DNA of 64,000 nt from Cryobacterium cheniae (GTDB lineage Bacteria; Actinomycetota; Actinomycetes; Actinomycetales; Microbacteriaceae), in NCBI RefSeq assembly GCF_004403395.1, contig NZ_SOGN01000044.1, positions 248,446-312,445 on the forward strand, written 5' to 3'. Numbering within the stretch: position 1 is the first letter of the stretch; each line of letters opens with the position of its first letter. Positions 22,538-30,254 of the stretch are shown here, piece by piece. The position numbers and the translations under genes are program-made. The notes below the pieces were generated by a model that saw only the letters and a list, made by a program, of their open reading frames with translations, ran no database searches and was not told the origin of the DNA.

Positions 22538-24328
22538 TTACCAGGTACCGGGAAGGGCAGGCGCGGTGGCGCCCGATGGGACCGCCCGGTACTTCTTCAG
22601 CACCTGACTCATGACCTCCTGGAAGATCGGAGCAGATGCGGCTGAAGAATTCAGTTTAACAGGATCGGCGAGGCTGACCGACACGACGTATTGCGGATCG
22701 TCGGCGGGCGCGAAGCCGGAGACCGATACCAGATACCCCTTGGTGTATCCACCCTGACCGTCGGGCATCTGCGCCGTCCCGGTCTTCGCCGCCACCCGGT
22801 AGCCCGGGATTGCCCACGTTTTGGCCAGCCAGGCCTTCTGGTAGACCATCTCGAGGATATCGGCGGTGTCGCGGGCGGCCTTGGCCGACACGACCGGGGT
22901 TCCGACGGCGCCCGGCACATCCGTCATGGTGCCGTCAGCGTGGCGACACCCGGCGACCAGCTGCACGGGCATCCGCACGCCGTTGTTGGCCAGGGTCTGG
23001 TACATGCTCGAAACCTGCAAAGCCGTCGTGGTCAGCCCCTGGCCGAACATGGTGGCGTACTTGGTCTGGTTGTCCCAGTCTTCATAGGGGCGCAGGGTGC
23101 CGGACTCCTCGGCGAGGAATCCCGATTCCGAGGCGGAGCCGACACCGAACCTGGTCATGTAGTCGTACCGCTGCTGGTCGCTGAGCAACTCGCCGAACTT
23201 CGACATGCCCGTGTTCGATGATTCGATCATCACGCCCGTCAGCGTGAGGTTCAGGTCGGCGTGGTTGGAGCTGTCGTTGACGTTGGCGCCGTTGGGCGGC
23301 AGGTACCGGTATGGCGCGACGACCCTCGACGCCGGGGTGGCCAGCCCGGCGTCGAGAACGGATGCCGTCGTCAGCGCCTTGAACGTCGAACCGGGCTCGA
23401 AGGGGGACGTGAAGGCCCGGGATCCGCGGTCGTCCGCCTCGGGGGTGCCATTGACGTTGTTGGGGTCGACGGAGGGGTAGTCCGCGACGGCCACAAGCTT
23501 GCCGGTCTTCACCTCCTGCACCACCACGTTGCCCCAGGCCGCGCCCGTGGCGACGGCCTGTTCAGCCAGCACCTGCTGCACGAACCACTGCAGGTCGGCG
23601 TCGATGGTCGTGACGATGTCACCGCCATCCTTGGCCTGAGCGGTGGTGACGGTGCTCTGGGGCAGCCGCACGCCGTCCGCGCCCTTTTCGTAGGTCTCGG
23701 TTCCGTTGGTGCTCGCGAGGCAGGCGTCCTGGCCGAGTTCGATGCCGGCCTGGGGCTCTCCCCCGGAGGAGACGAATCCGACCAGGTTGCCGGCCACGGC
23801 TCCGTCCGGGTAGACCCTGCCCGGGTTCTTCTCCGCGTACATCCATGGGATGTCGAGCTTGTCGATGGCGCGGAACACCGCGACGTCCACGGCCCGCATG
23901 ACGACGGCGTAGTCGGAGTCCTTATCGGCGGCGAGGGATGCGGCGATGATCTGGAGGATCTCGTCGCCGGTCTGCCCGGTGATGGCGCCCACCTCCGCGG
24001 CCGCCTGCGCGACCGTCACGGTCACGTCACCGGTGTCGGTGCTGCGGTCGAATTCCCTGGCGTTCCGCGGGGACAGGGTGATGTTGTAGCGCATCACCGT
24101 GCCGGCCAGGACGACCCCGTTCGCGTCGACGATGTCCCCGCGGGATCCGAAGACGGGCTGCTCGACCGACCGGTTGCCCAGCGAATCGGCGCTCAGCGCT
24201 TCGGCGCGCACGACCTGGATGTCGATGAGCCTGACCACGAACACGGCAACGAAAACGAACAGGAACAGGATCGTCACGGCAGTGCGCCGCCTGCTGGACC
24301 GGGTGCTGAACCGGGTGCTGCTCGCCAC
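22538..24328 (-). CDS. ftsI: Septal transpeptidase, penicillin-binding protein 2/3 (FtsI)
   Basis: The 596-residue class B penicillin-binding protein has an N-terminal membrane anchor (about 17-33), a dimerisation domain beginning near GSRGDIVDANG, and a transpeptidase domain. The catalytic motifs are STFK (S314, K317), SSN (370-372) and KTG (515-517). It cross-links septal peptidoglycan with FtsW. There are no PASTA repeats. The start is GTG, with AAGGA 7 bases upstream. The gene lies between ftsL and murE as in other dcw clusters. Confidence 0.96.
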   Translation of the reverse strand: MASSTRFSTRSSRRRTAVTILFLFVFVAVFVVRLIDIQVVRAEALSADSLGNRSVEQPVFGSRGDIVDANGVVLAGTVMRYNITLSPRNAREFDRSTDTGDVTVTVAQAAAEVGAITGQTGDEILQIIAASLAADKDSDYAVVMRAVDVAVFRAIDKLDIPWMYAEKNPGRVYPDGAVAGNLVGFVSSGGEPQAGIELGQDACLASTNGTETYEKGADGVRLPQSTVTTAQAKDGGDIVTTIDADLQWFVQQVLAEQAVATGAAWGNVVVQEVKTGKLVAVADYPSVDPNNVNGTPEADDRGSRAFTSPFEPGSTFKALTTASVLDAGLATPASRVVAPYRYLPPNGANVNDSSNHADLNLTLTGVMIESSNTGMSKFGELLSDQQRYDYMTRFGVGSASESGFLAEESGTLRPYEDWDNQTKYATMFGQGLTTTALQVSSMYQTLANNGVRMPVQLVAGCRHADGTMTDVPGAVGTPVVSAKAARDTADILEMVYQKAWLAKTWAIPGYRVAAKTGTAQMPDGQGGYTKGYLVSVSGFAPADDPQYVVSVSLADPVKLNSSAASAPIFQEVMSQVLKKYRAVPSGATAPALPGTW

Positions 24329-24441
24329 CTGCGAATCCTTACTGCGGCCTGGGCCACGGGTTGGGCGCGTTCTGCGAACGAAACTGTTGGGAGGGAGGGC
24401 GCAGCGACACCCTTGATCGGGGTGGGCTGCACACGCGCGAG

Positions 24442-25035
24442 CTAGCGGGTCGTCGGCGTCGGTAAGGCGTTGGACTCCGCGGCCGGGGCGACCGCAGCGG
24501 GGCGCTCAGTCGTCGAACCGCCGACGCTGGCTCCCTGACCGGTGTTCTGCGGCAGATCCGTGACCAACGGTACGCCGGCCAGGAGCGAGTTCGGCACCAG
24601 ACTCGCCGTACCGGCCTGGCTTCCGCTGGCGGAGGCCGGGGCGCCGAGCACGGCGCCGTCGGACAGGCGCAGGTACACCGGGTTGGAGTTGCTGACCATA
24701 CCGAGCGCTTCCGCGTTCGCGGCCAGGCTCTGCGGGGACGACACCCGCACGAGGTCCTCGGTCACACTCTCCGCCGTGCGCCCGAGTTCGACCTGGCTGG
24801 CCTGCAGCCGGGACACCTCATAGGCGGACTGGGAGATCCCGACACTGAGCAGCAGCTGGGCGAGCACGATGGCCGCAACGCCGGTGACGGCCGAGAGGGC
24901 GTAGACGATCTTCGGACGCGCGTGTCGCTGGCTGCGCGGCGACACGATCTCGATGTGACGAGGCTCCGCCACCGGGGCGATGTCGGGGGTGGAGTCCCAG
25001 TTCGGTCGTAGGACGCGGGCGAGATTGTCACTCAT
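24442..25035 (-). CDS. ftsL: FtsL-like division protein
   Basis: A 197-residue bitopic protein: a basic cytoplasmic N-terminus (1-42), one membrane segment ([20 protein letters not shown]), a short coiled coil ([20 protein letters not shown]) and a long disordered Ser/Ala/Pro tail. FtsL sequences are poorly conserved, so the call rests on the membrane-coiled-coil layout and on the position between rsmH and ftsI. It would join FtsQ and FtsB in the divisome. Its ATG overlaps the rsmH stop by four bases (ATGA). The C-terminal tail is longer than in most FtsL proteins. Confidence 0.82.
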   Translation of the reverse strand: MSDNLARVLRPNWDSTPDIAPVAEPRHIEIVSPRSQRHARPKIVYALSAVTGVAAIVLAQLLLSVGISQSAYEVSRLQASQVELGRTAESVTEDLVRVSSPQSLAANAEALGMVSNSNPVYLRLSDGAVLGAPASASGSQAGTASLVPNSLLAGVPLVTDLPQNTGQGASVGGSTTERPAAVAPAAESNALPTPTTR

Positions 25036-25985
25036 GCGGCTCTCCTCAGTCGCTCGGCGGCGCGAAGGCGAACCGGCGTTGCGCGCGGGTTTTTCGCCTT
25101 TTCTTCATCCGAGGCCAGTTCGGCTCCTCGGATCAAAAGCTTGAACAGTGGTTTGTGTTCGGGCAGTTCGATCGGCAGTCCGGCGGGGGCGGTGGAGCCG
25201 GATGCCTTCGCCAGGATCTGCTTCACGATCCGGTCCTCGAGGGACTGGTAGGCCATGACGACGATGCGGCCACCGACGGCGACCGAGTCGAGCGCCGCGG
25301 GGATGGCGCGCTCGAGCACGGCGAGTTCCTGGTTGACCTCGATGCGCAGCGCCTGGAAGACCCGCTTCGCGGGATGGCCGGCGCGCTGAACGACGACCGG
25401 CGTGACGGCCGTGATCACGGCGACCAGCTGGGCCGACCGCACGAACGGGATGGTGTCCCTGGCCTCGACGATTGCCTTGGCGTAGCGGGCCGCCAGCTTC
25501 TCCTCGCCGTACTCATGGAAGATCCGGCGCAGTTCCTGCTCGCTGTAGGTGGCGAGGATGCGCTCGGCCGTCAGGTCGCTGGTGTTGTCCATGCGCATGT
25601 CCAGTGGAGCATCCTTGGAGTAGGAGAAGCCGCGCTCGACCCGGTCGAGCTGGAGCGAGGACACGCCGAGGTCGAAGAGCACCCCGGCCACCTCGGGGAT
25701 GCCGAGGCCGGCCAGCGCGTCCTGGATTCCGTCGTAGACGGTGTGCACAAGGTGAACCCGGTCGCGGAACGGCTTCAGCCGCTCCTCGGCGATCGCGAGG
25801 GCGTCGAGGTCCCGGTCGAGTCCGACCAGGACCAGCTCGGGGAATCGCTGCAGGAATGCCTCGGCGTGCCCGCCCATGCCGAGCGTGGCGTCGACCAGGA
25901 CGGCGCCGGGTCGTTCCAGTGCCGGGGCGAGCAGCTCGACGCAGCGGTCCAGCAGAACTGGGGTGTGGATGTCGTTGATGGCCAT
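25032..25985 (-). CDS. rsmH: 16S rRNA (cytosine(1402)-N(4))-methyltransferase
   Basis: The 317-residue SAM-dependent enzyme methylates C1402 of 16S rRNA in the decoding centre. It starts [15 protein letters not shown], as other RsmH proteins do. The SAM site is [15 protein letters not shown], and [19 protein letters not shown] is the family signature. An ATG at 26018 would add 11 residues that do not match the family. It follows mraZ after 96 bases. Confidence 0.96.
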   Translation of the reverse strand: MAINDIHTPVLLDRCVELLAPALERPGAVLVDATLGMGGHAEAFLQRFPELVLVGLDRDLDALAIAEERLKPFRDRVHLVHTVYDGIQDALAGLGIPEVAGVLFDLGVSSLQLDRVERGFSYSKDAPLDMRMDNTSDLTAERILATYSEQELRRIFHEYGEEKLAARYAKAIVEARDTIPFVRSAQLVAVITAVTPVVVQRAGHPAKRVFQALRIEVNQELAVLERAIPAALDSVAVGGRIVVMAYQSLEDRIVKQILAKASGSTAPAGLPIELPEHKPLFKLLIRGAELASDEEKAKNPRATPVRLRAAERLRRAA

Positions 25986-26081
25986 AGTCCCGGGTGGTTC
26001 CTGATTCCTGATCCCCATCCATTCGTCTCTGGCACCGGGGAAGTGTGTCAGGCAGAACGGCTGGGAGTCAGGCGTCAGGAG

Positions 26082-26513
26082 CTAGATGAGTCCCGGAATC
26101 ACCTCCTCCGTGATGTTGGCGAATGAATCTTCCTGTTCGGAGAGGTACGCGTCCCACGCGGCGGAGTCCCAGATCTCGACCCGGTTGCCGGCGCCGATCA
26201 CGGTGAGGTCCCGGTCGAGCCCGGCCCAGGCGCGCAGGTTCGCGGGAATGGTCACCCGGTTCTGCTTGTCGGGCTGCTCGGCGCTCGCGCCGGAGAACAT
26301 CATCCGGCTGAAGGATCGCCCGCTCTGGTCCGTGAGCGGGGCCTGGGTGATCTTCGCGTAGTACTCCTCGAACTCCCGGGTCGTGAACACGTAGAGGCAG
26401 TTCTCCTGGCCCCGGGTCATGACGATTCCGGGAGACAGCTCGTCGCGGAATTTCGCGGGAAGGATGATGCGACCTTTTTCGTCGAGCTTGGGTGCATACG
26501 TGCCAAAGAACAT
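26082..26513 (-). CDS. mraZ: Transcriptional regulator MraZ
   Basis: A 143-residue protein with two AbrB-like (SpoVT/MraZ) domains. It starts MFFGTYAPKLDEKGRI, and the second half repeats the fold around QNRVTIPANLRAWAG. MraZ proteins are ring-forming DNA-binding regulators that act on the dcw promoter. Three candidate sites lie 38-67 bases upstream of this start. As first gene of the cluster it probably controls its own transcript. Confidence 0.96.
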   Translation of the reverse strand: MFFGTYAPKLDEKGRIILPAKFRDELSPGIVMTRGQENCLYVFTTREFEEYYAKITQAPLTDQSGRSFSRMMFSGASAEQPDKQNRVTIPANLRAWAGLDRDLTVIGAGNRVEIWDSAAWDAYLSEQEDSFANITEEVIPGLI

Positions 26514-26550
26514 TCATCCCCCCCTTCTCATCCGACCATGATCCGAATCA

Positions 26551-26580
26551 TGCTCCACTTTACTCCACTTTGATCCACCA
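26551..26580 (-). promoter_or_regulatory. Probable MraZ operator: three 10-bp direct repeats
   Basis: Toward mraZ the sequence reads TGGTGGATCA, then AAGTGGAGTA, then AAGTGGAGCA. These are three tandem 10-bp units with a GTGGA core at exact 10-base spacing. This is the geometry known for MraZ boxes, and the AAAGTG core resembles the motif reported in Mollicutes. A further GTGGAGAA half lies at 26611-26618, 40 bases away and so in the same helical register. It forms part of a 15-bp palindrome at 26603-26617. The binding role is inferred. Confidence 0.7.
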
Positions 26581-26698
26581 AACAGGGATTCCGCGGGATT
26601 TTTGGAGAAATTCTCCACGGTGACCCGCATGATTACGGGGAAGACCCCAGTGGAGGGAAATTCATCGTCAGAGACCGATCCAGGCCGTTTCCGGGCAC

Positions 26699-26728
26699 AA
26701 AAAAAGGGCCGATCGAATGATCGGCCCT
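26699..26728 (-). terminator. Intrinsic terminator of the DUF3040 gene
   Basis: On the minus strand a perfect 10-bp stem (AGGGCCGATC and its complement) with a 4-base loop is followed by seven T residues. It lies about 43 bases after the stop of the DUF3040 gene and insulates the dcw promoter from it. Confidence 0.9.
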
Positions 26729-26770
26729 GTCTGAGTGGAGCGGTGAAACTCTGTAGCTATGCGGAGGAGG

Positions 26771-27154
26771 TTACTGCTGGCCGTCCTGGCGGCGATCCCA
26801 GCGTTCGTTCATGCGATCCATGAACCCGCGCTGCGACGAACGTTGCTGTTGGTTCGGCCGGGAGCGCGGAGCGGCGGCCGACATCCGCCGGGCGGACTTG
26901 CTGGGCGTGGTCGCGATCAGGACCCCGGCGAACATGACGATGAAGCCCAGGACACCGAGCCAGAGCTGCTGAATGGCGACGCCGGCGATGAGTCCGGCAA
27001 TACCGGCGACGGCGGCCAGGACCCCGAGAGAAATCGAGCGGTAGTTGGGGCGGAGATCGCTGCCTCCGACGGTCGCTACGAAGTCGGCGTCATTGTGGTA
27101 AAGGCCGCGCTCCATCTCTTCGAGGAGTCGCTGCTCTTGTTCCGAAAGCGGCAT
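26771..27154 (-). CDS. DUF3040 family membrane protein
   Basis: A 127-residue protein starting MPLSEQEQRLLEEMERGLY, the signature of DUF3040. Two hydrophobic segments (about 41-60 and 63-83) are followed by a charged Arg/Gln-rich tail. The family is confined to Actinobacteria and is usually found just upstream of mraZ. The function is unknown. The ribosome site is a strong AGGAGG, and a clear terminator follows. It may be a single-gene transcript that starts in the 74-base gap shared with the polyprenyl synthase gene. Confidence 0.88.
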   Translation of the reverse strand: MPLSEQEQRLLEEMERGLYHNDADFVATVGGSDLRPNYRSISLGVLAAVAGIAGLIAGVAIQQLWLGVLGFIVMFAGVLIATTPSKSARRMSAAAPRSRPNQQQRSSQRGFMDRMNERWDRRQDGQQ

Positions 27155-27216
27155 CTCATTCCTCCTGTTTGGGATCGAGCTGATTACCGTTCCGAGTCTA
27201 ACCCCGCCGTCATGGC

Positions 27217-27228
27217 TAGGCTAGGCAG
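27217..27228 (+). promoter_or_regulatory. Candidate -10 box for leaderless transcript of the polyprenyl synthase gene
   Basis: TAGGCT (27217-27222) fits the TANNNT pattern and ends 6 bases before the GTG start. No ribosome site is obvious. The same geometry is found before the genes at 30255 and 50985. Inferred only. Confidence 0.45.
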
Positions 27229-28350
27229 GTGGCGCAAAGCAATCATCTGATCGAACTGGTTCATTCTCGCATCGACGAGTTCCTCGAAACCCGTCAACCA
27301 ATTGTGACTTCTGTCAGCCCCGATCTCACGCCACTGCTGGAGTTCTCACGGCAGTTTCTCAGCGGTGGCAAGCGTTTCCGGGCCCTGTTCTGTTACTGGG
27401 GCTGGCAGAGCGTCGGCACCGGTGGACCGGTCGGGTCCGGCCCGGATTCTGCCCGCTCCGGAGCCGCGTCGGCGCCGGTCATCTCCGCGGCGGCGGCCCT
27501 GGAAATCTTCCATGCGGCGGCCCTCGTCCACGACGACATCATCGACAATTCGGACACCCGGCGCGGCGCGGCTTCCGCCCACAAACTCTTCGAGGGCATG
27601 CACGTCCGGAGCGGCTGGGCCGGGAACCAGGTCGAGTTCGGCCGGGCGGCCGGAATCCTCCTCGGCGACCTCCTGCTGGGTTGGAGCGATGAGCTGCTCG
27701 ACGAGGGGCTCGCCGCAGCCCCCGACGCGGCGGCCGCGGCCAGGGCTCGGATCGAGTTCAACCGGATGCGCACCGAGGTCACCGTGGGCCAGTACCTCGA
27801 CATTCTCGAGGAACGCGCCTGGCTCACCCAGCCCGAAACGGAGCTCTTCGACCGGGCGCTGCGGGTCATCGTCTTCAAATCGGCCAAGTACAGCGTGCAG
27901 GCGCCGCTCGTGATCGGCGCGGCCCTGGCCGGCGCGGACGCGGAGCACCTCGACGCCCTGCGCGCGTTCGGACTGCCGCTCGGCATCGCCTTCCAGCTCC
28001 GCGACGACCTGCTCGGGGTGTTCGGCGACGCCTCCGTCACCGGCAAGCCGAGCGGCGACGACCTTCGTGAGGGCAAACGCACCGTGCTGGTCGCGCTGGC
28101 ACGCGAGAACCTGACGGACACGGCTCGCACGAACCTGGACGGGCTTCTCGGCGACCCGCTGCTGACGGAAACCCAGATCGGGATGCTGCAGCGCACCATC
28201 CTGGACAGCGGCGCCGTCGAACGGATCGAGGCCCTCATCCTCGCCAACGTCGCCGAGGCCCTGGCCGCCCTCGAGGGATCACCGATCAGCGGCGCGGTCA
28301 CGACGCGTTTGACGGAGCTGGCCGAGACGGTGACCCGCCGCGCTTTCTAG
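27229..28350 (+). CDS. Polyprenyl (geranylgeranyl/longer-chain) diphosphate synthase
   Basis: A 373-residue trans-prenyltransferase with both aspartate-rich motifs: first LVHDDIIDNSDTRRG and second FQLRDDLLGVFGD, plus GGKRFRALFCYW near the N-terminus. It condenses IPP units onto an allylic diphosphate. The chain length is not certain from sequence; the menaquinone side chain is a likely sink. It is a paralogue of crtE at 51689. Its position beside the Rv2175c-like and PASTA-kinase genes matches idsA2 (Rv2173) of M. tuberculosis. The start is GTG, probably leaderless. Confidence 0.9.
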   Translation: MAQSNHLIELVHSRIDEFLETRQPIVTSVSPDLTPLLEFSRQFLSGGKRFRALFCYWGWQSVGTGGPVGSGPDSARSGAASAPVISAAAALEIFHAAALVHDDIIDNSDTRRGAASAHKLFEGMHVRSGWAGNQVEFGRAAGILLGDLLLGWSDELLDEGLAAAPDAAAAARARIEFNRMRTEVTVGQYLDILEERAWLTQPETELFDRALRVIVFKSAKYSVQAPLVIGAALAGADAEHLDALRAFGLPLGIAFQLRDDLLGVFGDASVTGKPSGDDLREGKRTVLVALARENLTDTARTNLDGLLGDPLLTETQIGMLQRTILDSGAVERIEALILANVAEALAALEGSPISGAVTTRLTELAETVTRRAF

Positions 28351-28351
28351 G

Positions 28352-28696
28352 TCAGGCGAGGGCCTGGGCGACCCGGCGCACCTCGGCCTTGCGGCCCGCA
28401 AGCAGCGCCTGCACCGGGGGGACGCCCAGGCTGTCGTCCACCTCGATCAGCCAGCGCATCGCCTGCTCATCGCTGAAGCCGTCGTCGGAGAGCACGATCA
28501 GCGTGCCGCGCAGCTCGGGCAGCGGCGCCCCGTCCCGGATGAACGCGGCCGGAACCTGCAGCGGACCGTTGTCTCGGCGGATGGCGAGGAGCTGCTTGTC
28601 GTCGATCAGCTGACGCACGCGGCTCTGGCTGACGCCGAGCACTCGGACGAGGTCGGGGATGGACAGCCACTCTTGATCTGAAAAAGATTCGGTCAC
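28352..28696 (-). CDS. Rv2175c family DNA-binding protein
   Basis: A 114-residue protein with an N-terminal winged helix-turn-helix (WLSIPDLVRVLGVSQSRV, about 10-28) and the C-terminal alpha-helical Rv2175c domain (about 60-114). In M. tuberculosis the homologue is a substrate of the Ser/Thr kinase PknL, whose gene is next to it. Here the PASTA kinase gene lies 1.6 kb away beyond the LysM gene. The start is GTG, with GGGAGG 8 bases upstream. Its stop lies one base from the stop of the converging polyprenyl synthase gene. The target genes are unknown. Confidence 0.87.
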   Translation of the reverse strand: MTESFSDQEWLSIPDLVRVLGVSQSRVRQLIDDKQLLAIRRDNGPLQVPAAFIRDGAPLPELRGTLIVLSDDGFSDEQAMRWLIEVDDSLGVPPVQALLAGRKAEVRRVAQALA

Positions 28697-28842
28697 CTGA
28701 CAAGCCTCCCATGATTCGCGAAGGCGGACAAACTCCCGTAACGGTTTCGTGCGTGGTGTCACCCAGAACAGGGGCCAACCTGATTGACTCGGGAAAGGAA
28801 CTGTGTCAGCACCGCTGCCGCATGCAATCGACGGGAGCGTAA

Positions 28843-30165
28843 ATGTCGGCACCAGCCAGCAGGAACAGTCCAGCCAGCAGCACCGGCGACATGAACAGTA
28901 CGGCGCCCGGCGCGGGCCGCCACCGGCAGACGACCGAGCGCCGGGGCCTCGGCATCCTGGTGACCGTCCCGCTCGTGCTGATCAGCACGATCGCGATCAG
29001 CTTGAACCTGGCATCGCCGGCGGAAGCCGCCGCCATCGCGAAGAAGCCGCTGAAGAGTAAAAGTCTTCTGCCGGCCGCTGTTCCGTCGGACCTCGGCCGG
29101 CAGAGCGTCTCCGCCGCTGCGGCGCCGACGCAGTACCAGGTTGTCGACGGTGACACCGTGAGCAGCGTGGCCGGTCGATTCGGTCTCTCCACCGCATCCG
29201 TGCTCGCCCTCAACGGTCTGGGCTGGTCCGCGGTGATCTTCCCGGGACAGATGCTGACCCTGGCCGGCCAGGTGCAACCGTCCCCTCCGGCACCGGCACC
29301 GGTCGCCGCCGAGATCACGCGCTACCTGATCCAGAGCGGAGACACCCTCTCCGGTGTCGCCGCCGCCCACGGGCTCTCCCTCGACGCGTTGCTCCGCGCG
29401 AACGGACTCGACGCCGGGAGCATCATCTTCCCCGGGCAGGCCGTCGTATTGCCACCGGCAGGCGGTGCGGGGCCGGCACCCGCCCCGAGCGCGCCTGCCA
29501 CGGCTGCCGCCTCACAGACCACCGCCCGCACGCACACGATCATCGCCGGCGAGACCATCGGAGCCCTCGCAGCCGCGGCGGGCGTCTTGGTGCAGTCCCT
29601 GCTCGACGCCAACGGCCTCGGCTGGTCCAGCATCATCTACCCCGGGCAGGTCCTGTCGATCCCTTCCGCCTCGGCCCCCACAACGCTGTCACTCGAACCG
29701 GCCATCCTGATCGAGGCGGCCATCACTCCGCCATCCGCCGTCCTCGGCGAGGTCACGCCGCTCAGCGAGGACATGCGCCGACACGCCGAGACCATCATCG
29801 CGATCGGGCGCCGGGCGGGCGCCGGCGATGCCGGCATCGTGATCGCACTGGCCGCCGCGGCCCAGGAATCCGGTCTGCGCAACGTGGAGCACGGCGACCG
29901 GGATTCCCTCGGCCTCTTCCAACAGCGACCCAGCTCCGGCTGGGGAACCCCCGAGCAGGTGCTGGACCCGGTGCGAGCCAGCCTCGCGTTCTTCGGTGGC
30001 CCGGTGAACCCCAACCCCGGCATCACACGCGGGCTGCTGGACATCCCCGGCTGGGAGGCGATGACGGTGACCGAGGCCGCGCAGACCGTGCAGATCTCGG
30101 CCTTTCCGAACCACTACGCGAAGTGGGAAACCTCGGCCCGGGCCTGGCTCACCGAACTCGGTTGA
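28843..30165 (+). CDS. Secreted LysM protein with lytic-transglycosylase-like domain
   Basis: A 440-residue exported protein. After a basic N-terminus a signal segment follows (GILVTVPLVLISTIAISLNLASPAEA, about 37-62). Three LysM peptidoglycan-binding repeats come next (about 97-142, 158-202, 229-273), joined by Pro/Ala linkers. The C-terminal domain (about 305-440) has AAAQESGLRNVEHG and SLGLFQQRPSSGWG, the pattern of actinobacterial soluble-transglycosylase-like domains, with a possible catalytic Glu in QES. It probably binds and trims the cell wall. The position beside a PASTA kinase that itself senses wall fragments is suggestive. The ATG follows GGGAGCGTAA. Confidence 0.87.
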   Translation: MSAPASRNSPASSTGDMNSTAPGAGRHRQTTERRGLGILVTVPLVLISTIAISLNLASPAEAAAIAKKPLKSKSLLPAAVPSDLGRQSVSAAAAPTQYQVVDGDTVSSVAGRFGLSTASVLALNGLGWSAVIFPGQMLTLAGQVQPSPPAPAPVAAEITRYLIQSGDTLSGVAAAHGLSLDALLRANGLDAGSIIFPGQAVVLPPAGGAGPAPAPSAPATAAASQTTARTHTIIAGETIGALAAAAGVLVQSLLDANGLGWSSIIYPGQVLSIPSASAPTTLSLEPAILIEAAITPPSAVLGEVTPLSEDMRRHAETIIAIGRRAGAGDAGIVIALAAAAQESGLRNVEHGDRDSLGLFQQRPSSGWGTPEQVLDPVRASLAFFGGPVNPNPGITRGLLDIPGWEAMTVTEAAQTVQISAFPNHYAKWETSARAWLTELG

Positions 30166-30242
30166 CCCGCGATTCGCAGCCATTCAACCTCGAAAACTCT
30201 GACTTGCGAGTGTTCCAGCGCGAGGAACGGCGTGGGAATCCC

Positions 30243-30254
30243 TAGACTCGACTA
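30243..30254 (+). promoter_or_regulatory. Candidate -10 box for leaderless transcript of the PASTA kinase gene
   Basis: TAGACT (30243-30248) is followed by exactly 6 bases and then the GTG start of the kinase, with no ribosome site. This spacing is typical of actinobacterial leaderless mRNAs. A GTTCC/GGAAC inverted repeat lies just upstream near 30213-30227. Inferred. Confidence 0.5.
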
